Shown: piece by piece, positions 36,643-47,293 of the stretch
Numbering within the stretch: the stretch's first letter is position 1
Layout of the letters: every line of letters starts with the position of its first letter
Source of the DNA: Planoprotostelium fungivorum
Lineage: Eukaryota; Evosea; Variosea; Cavosteliida; Cavosteliaceae
Length of the DNA: 64,000 bases
Direction: 5' to 3'
Assembly: GCA_003024175.1 (NCBI GenBank)
Contig: MDYQ01000292.1
Location: forward strand, 1 to 64,000
The notes under the pieces: model-generated
Database searches by the model: none
Seen by the model: only the letters and a program-made list of their open reading frames with translations
What the model was told of the DNA's origin: nothing
Program-made: the position numbers and the translations under genes

Positions 36643-38595
36643 CACAAGAGTGGGCTGACGAGAGTTCTGAATCTCTCCTCGAACGTCTCATCGGAAAATC
36701 TCATGGAAGATCGTCTCGCCGTGTCTCTCATCTTCTTCACCTCTCCCTCCTTCATTTCGAGCACCTCCTCTTGTCAATACAAACAGTAGAAGAAACGAGA
36801 GACACCTGTCTGATCTTATCTGCGTATTCTTCTGCAGTTGTAGCCAGGTAGCCCGCCTGCATCTCCTCGTAAGGAATTAAAATGTCCATTTTCGGCCCGG
36901 CAGAATTGTGAGCGACAGCGATGACCCCGGCGGCCTGCGATATTGGATGAGCTTGATTTGGTGTCGCTACGCGGCTCACCATCAGCTCGACGACTCCAAT
37001 TCCAAAGTGTTCGTCTCTCATGGTGTGGATGCCGATGAGTGATCGCGAGTACCATCCTTTCAGCTCGTCGAACGTGGCGTTGATGACAAATTGGATGCTC
37101 TGTTCATCATCGTCATCGAGATGGATGATGATGTGATGATGACACGATGTTGGATGATCGATGATCACATCACATCGAAGATGGTCGGTCATCTTCATCA
37201 TGATCATGACGGTGATCATCAACATCGTGATCATGTACAAACAAGATATAGACTCACATCATCCAATCCAAGCTCAGTCGTCAACTGTCTCAACGAATCG
37301 ATCCTTCCCTGATCTCCCTCGTTCCTGCACGATCCGATCATGACCAACTTGCACCTGCCCCTCTCCCCCGGATTCTCTCTGAAGAAATGATCCATCGTCT
37401 CGATCTGTAATCTGTGATTCTTCTCTGGTCTAAACTGAGCGATGGAAACGATGATCCTCTGTGCAGATCAGCATCATGATGCATGACGATCGATGATCAT
37501 CACATCGCGAGGGGAGTCTATAGATATGGATCTGAGATTGCTCGTGTTACAAGGAGGATACGAGAGATGTGCGTCTGTCACTCGCCAGAGGTGATCGATG
37601 TGTGATTTCGTCCACGACGAATTACACTGGGATTTATTGTCAATCTACAAACGTGTAGATCGTCACTCACCATGACTAGATCGGCCCTGGCCCCAACGAA
37701 TGAATAAAGTGAAGAGAAGAATCGATAGTAGTAGACTTTGACTCTCGTCTTCAAGTTGCTCTTCACCACGCGATCGTCATTGTTAAACTTGTTCTCTCTC
37801 GTCTCGACGGCCACCAGCATGTCGGTACTGATGGTAGGGTAATGAACGTAAGCGATGATCTTGCAGCCGCCAATGTAACGGAATAATGGAAAGGTAAAAG
37901 CGTAGCCCATGGAATCTGTTGGTTCTTTAGATGATGTGATGATGATGGACTTACCGATGAAGACATCCGGGCGAGCGGCTTGTAAGGCCTCCCAGCCCAA
38001 TAGAATCGATCCCAGACTCTGTCCCAACATGGTGAAGCGAGGCCATCTGATACGGATCAGATGGACGATGGAGGAAAGAGTCACCTGGCTGCTTCTACGA
38101 GGTGTCTCTTCTTTAAGAAGACAAAGTTGACGTTGGCATCGGTGACGTCGATGTGAAATCTCTTCTTCACGTTGAAGATGATCTCCTTAGATATGGCCCA
38201 ATCATCTTTACCTGTCTTTGGTTAGATGATCGCGGATGACTCGCGAGACGAACCTAAAGAAGGTTCGTGGCCTGTGTATACGATGATGGCGATCTTGCCA
38301 CTTTTGTATTGTTCCGTTTCGATCAAAGACTTGACAGCCGCCCACAAGACTCTCTCGCCACCTCCACCGTCGTTACTGATTGTTCGACATCAGCACAAGG
38401 ATACATGATGTGGACAATCATTGTATCCGCAGAATAATACGAACAATGAAGTACTCACCAGTATGGATGGAAAAAGGCTACCAACTTCTGACCCGGCAGT
38501 CGATATCTCGTATCATTTCTTCTCCTGCTGATCAATAATCCAAACCAAACGATGAGAGCCAATAGAAGCGTTCCCGCGATCTGAAGCAGGGGCAT
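36642..38595 (-). CDS. ALG11: ALG11-like GDP-Man:Man3GlcNAc2-PP-dolichol alpha-1,2-mannosyltransferase
   Basis: ATG at 38595 gives an N-terminal membrane anchor (IAGTLLLALIVWFGLLIS). ALG11 signatures follow exon by exon: KLVAFFHPY, then DGGGGERVLWAAVKSL, YKSGKIAIIVYTG, FRYIGGCKIIAYVHYPTIST, then the GT4 half with IVSIAQFRPEKNHRLQI and DEHFGIGVVELM joined across an intron to AAGVIAVAHNSAGPKMDI. The EHFGIGVVE element carries the paired glutamates (EX7E) of retaining GT4 enzymes. The enzyme adds the fourth and fifth mannose to the lipid-linked N-glycan precursor on the cytosolic face of the ER. Introns at 37080-37260 and near 37500 are rich in GATGATCATC words. The stop is the TGA at 36642. Highly glycosylated surface proteins nearby would be clients, but the linkage is probably chance. 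Confidence 0.9.
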
Positions 38596-38692
38596 GATGT
38601 TTTCTGCTGAGTCACGAAAATGTGGGAGATCGACGTTGTAGGAGGGCTTGTCATCACATGTGAAGGCGGGAATCATTTCAAACCGGGCGGAA

Positions 38693-40320
38693 ATGGGCAC
38701 AGAATCAACCATCGAGACGGTCGCTGAGCTTCCCCCCAACTGGCCTTCAGGTCTGCAATACACGCACCTATTGAGATGGGACGATGTTTCTGAAGAGGTG
38801 TGTGATACGAGAGACTCACCTCTTCGTCTGTTTGTCTTGTTGACGTTAACATGGAATCAACAGATTCGAATCCATTACGAAGATGAAGTGGATGTATTAT
38901 CTGTGTACGTCGATGTCGTAGAAGAAGCTCCAGCTGAGGGAACAGAAGAATGTGAGTGACTGTTTTAACCCCTTTCATCATCCACTCGATCTGATCGATT
39001 CTTAGCTTCGGGGCGAAGATTAGTGATTCCAAAGCAAAGCCTCCAATGTGGTGCATGGCTGTGTGAAATCGTGGGAAGCATCATCGATTCGACACAACTC
39101 AAGAGATTGAGACGTTACGAGGTGCATACTCACATCATTTCCTCAATCACCTTCACCTTTCTATCGTCTCTGTTCCCATTCTATCCATCACAAACATCCT
39201 CATCTCGTACAGGGAGACGAGATCGGCCTGTTGAATGGTGTCTTCCTCCATCAGCGACAAGGAAAGAGATACTTTATAGAACCAAGCTCGCACGAGTTCT
39301 CATTACTCAGACAACTCGAAGCCAACGATGATCGCGATCAGGCCAATTTAAAGGTCCGCCGAATCGTTTTAGAAGGACGCACCCGTGCTTACCTGGAGAT
39401 CCTCAAAGTATGCATTCACATCGTGTGACGATCTGATGTCATCATTAGAACATCGATGTGAATGAGGAACTGGTGATCGATTACGACAGCGATGAAGATG
39501 CATTTGTAGATACGAGCGATCTTCCCTTCTCACAGGCCGAGGTGAATGTAGAAGACATTCCAAACATTTCAAACACGTTCAATCTGTCTCCCGAGGAGGC
39601 CCAATTTTTCGACCACCCTCAGACACTGCGAGAAATGTACCAGATACAAAAAGTGAGAGTGAAAGGATGATGCATGAGATTCATCATCATCAGGTGATGC
39701 AAGAGCAACACCCTTGCTATGGACAGAACGGACTCTTTTCATTGAAGAGGATACACAGTGGACAGTACCTGGGAGAGTACACTGGTGACGTCATCATCCA
39801 TGACCCAGATGCTACGGAGGGGAAGGAGAGGATCTATCACAGTCGTTACCTCATGGACTTTTCGAACCCATATTCGGGTGAGTCATCGGCTGTTCACTGA
39901 TCATCGGATCATCATCATGATCACGAGAGACATCACACCATCATCACGTATCCTCTTAATTCTCTACACATCTCATGACGCATCATCATCGTCTTCGCTC
40001 TTCATCTCGACATGATCCACACCATGATCACATCATCATCATCTTCCATCATCACCCTCTCACCCGACTCAGCTGAAGAGATTCAACTGAAGGAGAGCTG
40101 GGTGGACGCAGACCTCTCCGGTAACGAACTCCGTTTCATCAACGACGCCTCCGGCACTGGAAACCAGTCGAACGTTCACTTCAAACGAGCCTGGCTGGGT
40201 GGTAAGATGCACGTCATCTGTCAGGCTACAGCACCAGTCGAAATAGGAGACGAACTGTTAGTCGAGTACGGAGACCGCTATTGGGAGAACATTCACGTGG
40301 ACGGTGTGGTGAGGTCTTAA
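38693..40320 (+). CDS. SET-domain protein methyltransferase
   Basis: The likely start, MGTESTIETVAELPPNWPSG at about 38693, is 97 bp from the divergent ALG11 ATG. The next exons give an acidic linker (IRIHYEDEVDVLSVYVDVVE) and further segments joined by short introns, including LVIDYDSDEDAFVDTSDLPF and NLSPEEAQFFDHPQTLREMY. The SET domain begins near 39695: GQNGLFSLKRIHSGQYLGEY, then YLMDFSNPYS, GNELRFINDASG, and EIGDELLVEYGDRYW with the usual Tyr near the end. The stop is at 40320. It should transfer methyl groups from SAM to a protein lysine. The usual RFxNHSCxPN signature is here RFIND followed by SGTGNQSN, without the His-Ser-Cys, and I see no pre- or post-SET zinc cysteines. The substrate is therefore open. 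Introns near 39885-40065 are ATC-repeat-rich. Confidence 0.8.
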
Positions 40321-40409
40321 GACGAAGAGGTTCTAAGCTGAAGAGAGCAGGGAGAAGAGATGCAAGAAGAGCAGAAGGAGGAGGAACAATAAAAGGAGAT
40401 AAGGAGGAT

Positions 40410-41816
40410 TTAATCTTCGGTGATGAGCTCGGCGGCTTGTGGATCGTATTTCGTGACGATCTCGCGGAGTTGTTTGATCTGGCCGTTCTTTTTAGTCAGC
40501 ATCTTCTTCATGTTGATGAAGGGAGTGCTGATGATGTCAGGGATGATGGAGTGGCAATGCATCACCTCTGCATGAGCTTACGATCTAATTCTTTCGTGGC
40601 ATCTTCTGCTTCTTTTCTACGCAGTTCGGCTTCTTTCTTCTTCTCCTCCACCTTTGTTCTAGCGTAAAAATACATCTCAAATATTCGCATGCATATCACT
40701 CTCACCTCTTTCCTCAATGCTTCAGCTTGAGCTTTTCCATTTTCGAGCTCTCTCAATCTCCCCTGCACGTCCCTCTCTAAATCAGATTTCTGTTTCTTCA
40801 GGTCCTCCACTTCAGCTTGTGCCGTGTTTGATGCGGCTGGGACTGTGAGCGATTCAGATCTTTCACATGCATTTCATCGAGATATTCACCTGCTGGAGCA
40901 CTCGTGGTGGATGTGGTGGCTGTAGATAATGAGTCAAATGCGAGTTGTGATGTTGAAACGTACCAGGAGAAGGTGAGATTTCAGGTGTGTCTTCCAAGAG
41001 GGTCGCACCCTTCTTGGGTGCCTTGATGCGATCATCAACCTTCATATCACGTTCTGCATCTCACCTCTGTTCGCTGAAATGATTGTCCAGACTCGCTCAG
41101 CGCCTTCTGAGCTCTCTCTAAATCGGCCAAGATCTGTTGCTTCTCACGATTGATCTCGATGCACTGCTGTTGCATCTTCAAGAATTGTTCTTGATAATTC
41201 TTGTTCTGTTCGGAGAGCTTAGAGATGTTGTGCCTCAGAGCGCCATCGGAGGCGATGGACAGATGCGATAGTCCCTTCTTTGGATCCTTCTCTCTCTGGA
41301 TCGACGCCTCTTCGAAGGTAGCGATCTCTTTCAACATCCGTCTGTTTGATTTCAGACGGAGGTATCGGATGGACTCACTCATTCTCGAGGGAGTTGGTGT
41401 CCACAAAGAGATCGAACATGATGGTTTCCGCTTGACTGAACATGTTTCTCAACAAAAGACTAGTGGTGTGAGACACGTGAAGCAGCTCCTAACGGGGATC
41501 ATTATCATCACAATCGAACCATCGCACCTCCTGAATGTCTTTTCGAACTACAGCGTTCAGGCCATCAATGATCTCCTCGACTTCGTCAACCGAATAGTGG
41601 TCTCCATTCAAGCTACAATTGTGAGATACATTGTCTACATCACACTCTCACCGTAAGTCTTTCGTCTCCCTGAAGCTCGCATCTACGTCTTTGATGTGCT
41701 TCTCTCTCTTCCTACGAGCGAAGCGGAGGTAGTTTTCGAGTTGTTCTGTGTGGAATTGACTGATGTCTCCTGACTACGCTGGTGAGTCAGTTGAACATGC
41801 ATCATGCTCACCATCG
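40410..41816 (-). CDS. LZTFL1: LZTFL1-like coiled-coil protein (BBSome regulator)
   Basis: Minus-strand exons reproduce the LZTFL1 order. Near the N-terminus is TEQLENYLRFARRKREKHIK with VDASFRETKDLR (about 41690-41775); then LLLRNMFSQAETIMFDLF with DTNSLENE (about 41385-41460); a long coiled coil rich in Glu, Lys and Gln (RMLKEIATFEEASIQREKDP, LSEQNKNYQEQFLKMQQQC, ARTKVEEKKKEAELRRKEAE); and at the end MLTKKNGQIKQLREIV with TKYDP, very like the LTKKNDQIKDLRKRL tail of the family. The stop is the TAA at 40410, about 90 bp from the stop of the SET gene on the other strand. In animals and algae LZTFL1 controls BBSome movement in cilia, so its presence suggests that this organism makes cilia. The first exon is short and its ATG near 41816 is uncertain. 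Confidence 0.85.
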
Positions 41817-42136
41817 CTGCTCAGAAGCGTAGGGGTAAGCTGAAATGGACTTGTGTTTTATTTATTTATAAATCGGGCTATACACTACATCACGGTGACA
41901 CATCACGGCGAAATACATGCTGTGATCAGAAACTCTTGGTGTACCCAAATAAGATGTGTTAGCAGACAGCCTTCAAATATATTGCATTCAGCCGCTGTTG
42001 TGACACGAACGGATGAGCAGTGGACGTTAGAGTGAAAATGAAGGAGTGGAACGAAAATTGTATTCTATCCGTAAAGGCTGCAGGTCATACAAATTCTATA
42101 ACGAGAGGAAACGTGTTTAAAACAGACAGAAACGAT
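41817..42136. other. Intergenic stretch between LZTFL1-like and F-BAR genes
   Basis: AT-richer than the flanking genes, with TTTATTTATTTATAAA near 41853. It would hold the 5' region of the LZTFL1-like gene and the 3' region of the F-BAR gene. Small frames here have no recognisable content. Confidence 0.5.
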
Positions 42137-44064
42137 TTATAGAGGTTCGGTGTAGTTGGCAGGCACCAGTCCCTGCTTTCCCTTCGCATCCACCGCCAGC
42201 AGCCACCCCTCCGATTCATTTTCCACGACGAGAACGTCTCCCTCCTGCAACACCGTCACTCATCGTCTAAAGACGTCCGCCCTCGCAGACCATCATGAGA
42301 GTCCTCTCACCTTCACACAGAGCTCATCCGAGTTCTGACCGGCAAAATCATAGGTGACCCTCACTTTCTTCTCATCATCTCCCATCAGATCACAGTAATT
42401 ACCCGGAAATAATCCCTTCTTGTCTCCCATCTACAACGATCAGAACACGAAATCGAAATAAAACCCTCACCATGCCGTGCCACCATCCTGAAGGGTCCAT
42501 CTTATCTACAACGATGACGTCACCCTCTTTGAACGTAAGCTCGTTTGGCTCGTCAGCCACGTAGCTAAAATTAGCTCTCGCCCTCCGCGGTTGGGGCAGG
42601 GAAGGCATGTCATAATCTTCCGTCTTTGACGTGGCCATACCTTTTTCACGTTAAAATCCCACGAATTCTCCATGAATTCTCCACGACTCACCCACGGCAG
42701 TGGAAGACGTCGCCATGCCAACGGGGGCGCGGCCTTCGGCCACCGGTGAGGTGCTCTGAGAGTGGCTCGTTGTAGATGGATACTGGGTGATGGTGCCCTT
42801 GTGGGTGTTCGAGTAATTTGGGACGGACTGGGCGGGTCTCAATTCTTCGGCGGGAACGGTAGTCTCCCCTCCCTTGTACACGGGGAGGGTGGAGACGACC
42901 TTCCGATTGGGGTTCTGATCGTGTCAATCTACAACGTTGTAGACGGATCGACTCTCACGAGAGGAATGTAAGGCTCGTATTGTACCGGTGGGGGAGGCTT
43001 CTGATTCGTCTGTTTGTCCATGAGGAAAGATTGCATGTCAGCCTTCCCGTCGACAATGTCGACCTTTGCCTTGATGATAGACAGTGATTCCACCAGCGAT
43101 GCGTAGTGTGCGTCGAGTAGAACGTGATACTTTGTCATCAGATCCTTCAACGCGTCGTTTCTCGTCTCTTCCAGGGTCTGATAAGCCTGTGGGGATGGGT
43201 GAGTGGCGGGTTGTAGATGGACGAGACTCACTCGCAGTAGAGTCTTCATCTCTTCTTCGTATTTGACTTGGAAGGTTTGAAATTCGCCGACGGAAGTCTT
43301 GTAGATCTCGTCGGCGGCCTCCGCTAATTTCTGTGAGGCCACAGCCTTCTGACGTAGCTGTGGGGGTGTCAGCCGTCTACACAGTTGTAGATGGTCGATG
43401 TCACCTTGGCGATGTCTTTCGGTGGAAGATTTTCAGATTCACCCTTCTCGGTGGCTGTCTCGGCCATCTCGGTCTCACGCGAGAGGTGGTGAAACTTTGA
43501 TTTGGCCTGATTCGAATCAGATGATGGATGTGATGTGTCATACGAACCTTGTTCAACAGCGACTTTTGGTTTTCCAGATCCTTGTTGAGATGTTTGATGT
43601 CACTTTCCAACTGTGAACTGTGAGATATAGAGGAATGAGATTCGAAGATGCGATCTGACCTGCTTGTGAGTTTTGGACTGTTCCTCACGAACCGCTTTGA
43701 GAGGTATGTACACAGATTGTTGCAGGTTGCTGGCAAACAATTGATGTTCCTTGCAGGCGGCATCGGCTTGCAATCTCATAGAGGCAAAGCAGACAGGGAT
43801 ACTCTCGTTACTGTGTCATCGCGTCAGGCTCTTCTTAATATCATCATCGGTGAAAAATGTGCCGTGAAAGAGGAATCGGATGGTCGATCGATGGAGATAC
43901 CTTCTTCCTTCGACGCTCTTTTCGGATATCTTGACCAACTTCTGGATGCTCTTGGAGAAGTTCTCCTCGTAGCTGATTCTATCTTTCAAGAACTCCAACA
44001 TCCCTTTCATTATCTGCTTTCCATCCTTGAATCGATCCCAGACGATCTTCGACCCCTCCTGCAT
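42137..44064 (-). CDS. F-BAR protein with two C-terminal SH3 domains
   Basis: The ATG at 44064 starts inside a typical F-BAR opening (IVWDRFKDGKQIMKGMLEFL, then KDRISYEENFSKSIQKLVKI). Helical exons follow: SVYIPLKAVREEQSKTHKQ, LESDIKHLNKDLENQKSLL, QKLAEAADEIYKTSVGEF, QTLEETRNDALKDLMTKYHV. A Pro-rich linker (KPPPPVQYEPYIPLV) precedes two SH3 domains. The first (about 42430-42585) has ANFSYVADEPNELTFKEGDV and SGWWHGM. The second (about 42137-42375) has VTYDFAGQNSDELCVKEGD, SEGWLLAVD and GLVPANYTEPL. F-BAR proteins bend the plasma membrane and link it to actin through SH3 binding to WASP or dynamin. An upstream exon could add a few residues, because an acceptor-like TTAG lies just 5' of the ATG. 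TAA at 42137. Confidence 0.85.
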
Positions 44065-44422
44065 CCTAAGTCAGAAGTGAACGTCGACGATAGACATATG
44101 AGAATCATCGGATTGGAATGAACGATCCAGATGGAAACGAAAGACTATGGACGGATAGAGTTCTCGCCCATAAGTCTCTCTCATAGTTAAGCGACATGTT
44201 CGGGCCGCACTGACTGGAATATTTTAGTGGCTTTTCCAGTCGAAACCGTGTTGTAGATGCACTATAGTAGTTTTTATAAATTTGCTTTTCCGATCATCAT
44301 CACCAACGAGAAGACACGACAATGATCTTGAGATGGACACATTGATTGAAAGAATGAGAACGTTTCTTTGCATTTAATTTATGTAGATGATTTTTTCCAT
44401 CTTTGTGGTTTTCTGTATCATC
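44065..44422. other. Intergenic stretch between F-BAR and four-TM genes
   Basis: Holds the upstream region of the F-BAR gene and the 3' region of the four-TM gene. It contains one copy of the GTTGTAGAT 9-mer (44250) and AT-rich runs. No coding region or RNA gene seen. Confidence 0.5.
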
Positions 44423-44977
44423 TCAGACGGACGTGGGAGCGTGAGTGTTCGAGGTGACTGACTCGTGCACCAAAGTTCCCGGCTCAGGTCTTCTCTCCGA
44501 AGCTACCTTCAGTGCCACGAAGAAGGCCAATGTCGTCAAGATTAAGAGGATGCCGTGATCGATGTATGTGAAGACTCTCGATCCGTTGAACTGTCCGGTT
44601 CCATATCCGATTCCACCGACGAATGTGCGCTCGTAATCGGGGACGACGGTGGAGACTCTTCTTATGGCGTTCAAGATGATGACCACGATGAGGTAGATTC
44701 CAAAGACGGCGGCAGCGAGGGCGAAGATGATGGAATGTCTTCTCGTCCATGCGTGCATTCCGAGCAGCCCCAGGGCCACTCCGTAAGCCATGACAAAACA
44801 GGAGTAGACACCTCCCAAGAATGCAGGCACGGCGGCCAAGATGATGAGATAAGAGAGGACCTCTAGAATCTTCTGAGCGACGCTGGGGTCGTTCACGTAG
44901 GGATGCCATACGTCTCCCTTTCCACTGGATACGCCAGTGCCGGTGGAGGTGGTCGTCTTAGAGGTGAATGTGTTCAT
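44423..44977 (-). CDS. Four-TM membrane protein of unknown function
   Basis: Single-exon frame of 184 codons from the ATG at 44977. A Ser/Thr/Gly-rich N-terminus is followed by four hydrophobic segments: VLSYLIILAAVPAFLGGVYS, CFVMAYGVALGLLGM, IIFALAAAVFGIYLIVVIIL, and after an external-looking loop ILLILTTLAFFVALKVA. The tail is short and polar. The overall shape is like small tetraspan or MARVEL-type proteins but I can name no family. Strong hydrophobic patterning and a clean ATG make it very likely a real gene. Confidence 0.8.
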   Translation of the reverse strand: MNTFTSKTTTSTGTGVSSGKGDVWHPYVNDPSVAQKILEVLSYLIILAAVPAFLGGVYSCFVMAYGVALGLLGMHAWTRRHSIIFALAAAVFGIYLIVVIILNAIRRVSTVVPDYERTFVGGIGYGTGQFNGSRVFTYIDHGILLILTTLAFFVALKVASERRPEPGTLVHESVTSNTHAPTSV

Positions 44978-45228
44978 GATGTTCGTGTTCGTGTTCGTGG
45001 TGCGTGTGTGCGTGTGAGGAAGAGATGATATATGGAGATCGTAGAAGGTGGGGAACCACTGTGAAGGTTTTGATGTTTTCGTGAAACTTCGATGCCTGTG
45101 CCGTGCCTGCCGTGTCGTTCGTGGAATCGAGAACTACGTCTGCCCTAGAGTCAAATTTCATCGAATTTTCGGCAGTACGGGACTCAACGTAAGTAACTCA
45201 TGGTCGTAAAAGATTGAACCGTTGTAGA

Positions 45229-47037
45229 TCAAGTTATGTATTTACGTATTTTTGCATCTCTGGCGGCGCTGTAGATGTGTCCTCCTCTGACACAGACTTC
45301 CCTTATGGGCTCACAATCCGATCCAGTGTACTGCGATGTCACTCTCTTCTCTCTCACGTCCCACAGATACACTCCACCATCACCTACACAGGCGCGTGAG
45401 AATCTTCTGGCTCGTTGTAGACGGTTGAATCACCAGTTCCCAAGTAGAGAAGATCTGAAGAAGAGGAGTCGAGGCAGTTGATGGGGCTGTGGCTCAGTTT
45501 CGCATCTACAACTGGCCCGGTTGAATTTCTCGTATCCCACACCTTCACGCTGCCATCCTCGTGGGCCGATACCATCTGGTATGACGTCACACCTTCACAT
45601 CATGACGTCATCACAACTCACTCTCTCATCGCTCGTCATGATGATGTCGTTGATCGCAGAAGCTTCCCTCTTGGATAACACGGAAGATGTGGAACGTAAA
45701 TCGATCATCTCGATCGTTCCGTCTTCCGTTCCCAAGGCAACCAATTTATCCGACGTACCGTACTCCCTGTCGTCCGGAGTCCGTTCCCGCCCGCCCCACG
45801 ATTGATCCGTCCGGGCGATGGAGCAGCAGTTGACCGCGGAATTTTGTCTGAAGAGTTCTGTGATGATGGTTTGACTTCCAACTTCCCACAATTTTGCCGA
45901 ACCGTCACGAGAGCAAGCTGTGAGGGTCGATCAGAGATCGAAGATCGCGATGATGAGATGGTGATGATCGTGAAGGTGGAGTGACGATCATGTGATGTTC
46001 AAAGGATGATGATCATGTGATGTTGATGTGATGATGAGAGTTGATGACGATGTTGTTCAGATGCGGTGGTCGATGATGCCGATGATCATCACGAGGGATA
46101 TGATGTCCTTTAGACTCACAGACGATATTTCTTCCTCTATCGATGATTCCCAGGTCCAATATACCTACCATCTTCATTCAGAGAGAGGTAATGCATGATG
46201 TCACCAAAAATCAAGAGACAAATTTGGACATCACCTCCAGAGTGGCCCACGCAAGTGGCAGCACAATCACCGTCCACGGGGCTCCATATCTTGATCATGA
46301 GATCACTAGCACCTGATAGAACAACTTGACCACTGGGAAAAAACTGACAAGTGAGAACGTCTCCGACGTGGCCGACGAGCGTCTTCTATCGATCATCACG
46401 TCAGTCGGGCAGATGGTGATAATTATGACGATCGTACGAACCATGACATTTCCATTAGATGCATCCCAAACGCACAGTTGACCGTCGTCTGCACCCGAAA
46501 CTCCTAAACCACCCAAAGGAGATATGTCTATACTGTTGACCTTCAACAGCGTCAGATGATTATGAAGGAGATGTACGGGGAGGTCACTTGTTTCTTATGG
46601 ATGGAGAAGGAGGAAGAGGGACGATAGAAACGAGTATTCGTAGAGTCAGTATCTTGACTGAGATCGATGAAATTGTGTCCCTGGTGATCGTCAGAATGGA
46701 GAGCAGGAAGAGTCCATTCATATACCTTTTCATCCCAATTCGTAACCTGAAGAACGTCAGTTGGACTCCAATGTGAACATTTACCTTGAAGCCATCTTCT
46801 CCATAGAGAGTTCTCTTATCTCCATTCACAATGACTTTCACCTCTCCGTCTCTTCTTCCATTCTCTGCTCGTCCATCAGAAAGTCGTATGTGATCGATGA
46901 TTCTCACGTGACGTCGCGGACACCCAAAAACTCGAGTGAGTCTTGGAGGTGAGACTGTTCTCCCAATCAGGTTGTACCTCCAATAAAGCGTGTGATGTTG
47001 CCTGCGTCATCTCTGATGCGTTGTGATCTTGCGTCAT
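45229..47037 (-). CDS. PAAF1: PAAF1-like WD40 protein (proteasomal ATPase-associated factor)
   Basis: The ATG at 47037 gives an N-terminus with VQPDWENSLTSKTHSSFWVS, matching the QSDW...W opening of PAAF1. WD40 blades follow: VNSIDISPLGGLGVSGADDG plus QLCVWDASNG; VLTCQFFPSGQVVLSGASD plus IKIWS; CSRDGSAKLWEVGSQ; LVALGTEDGTIEMIDLRS; MVSAHEDGSVKVWDTRNS; and near the end TGSDCEPIREVCVRGGHIYS plus ARDAKIRKY, equal to the TGADCDP...CCRDGLVRRY end of the animal protein. PAAF1 binds proteasomal ATPases and takes part in assembly or regulation of the 26S proteasome. One intron (about 45945-46115) is long and consists of ATGATCATGTGATG-like words. Several introns are short. TGA at 45229. Confidence 0.85.
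45940..46115. repeat. GATGATCATGTGATG low-complexity tract in an intron
   Basis: Repeated short words of the type GATGATGATCATGTGATGTT. The pattern is close to self-complementary (TGATCA cores). Similar words fill introns near 37080-37260 and 59460-59570, so the organism's longer introns seem to share this composition. Confidence 0.65.
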
Positions 47038-47293
47038 TATTCCACGAAATTTTATATCATTCCAACAACACCAGGTTACGTCAGAAGGCGTCACCAACAG
47101 AGCAGTACATATTCAAGCAAGTCACGAAGACGATGAGCCTCAATGGGCACCAAAAAGGCCTGATGTTGACATCCAACTTCTTCATGTCCTCATCGATCCC
47201 TGGAGGATCCCCGCTGAAGAGCAGCGTTCACTGGAGATAAACGATCTGCTTCATCGCTACTTCACGTTTGAAATTAGAACACTCGGCTAGAAT

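Noticed and set aside
36400-36789. Plus-strand frame opposite the ALG11 3' end
   Set aside because: It runs antisense to the clear C-terminal ALG11 exon and has no recognisable motif.
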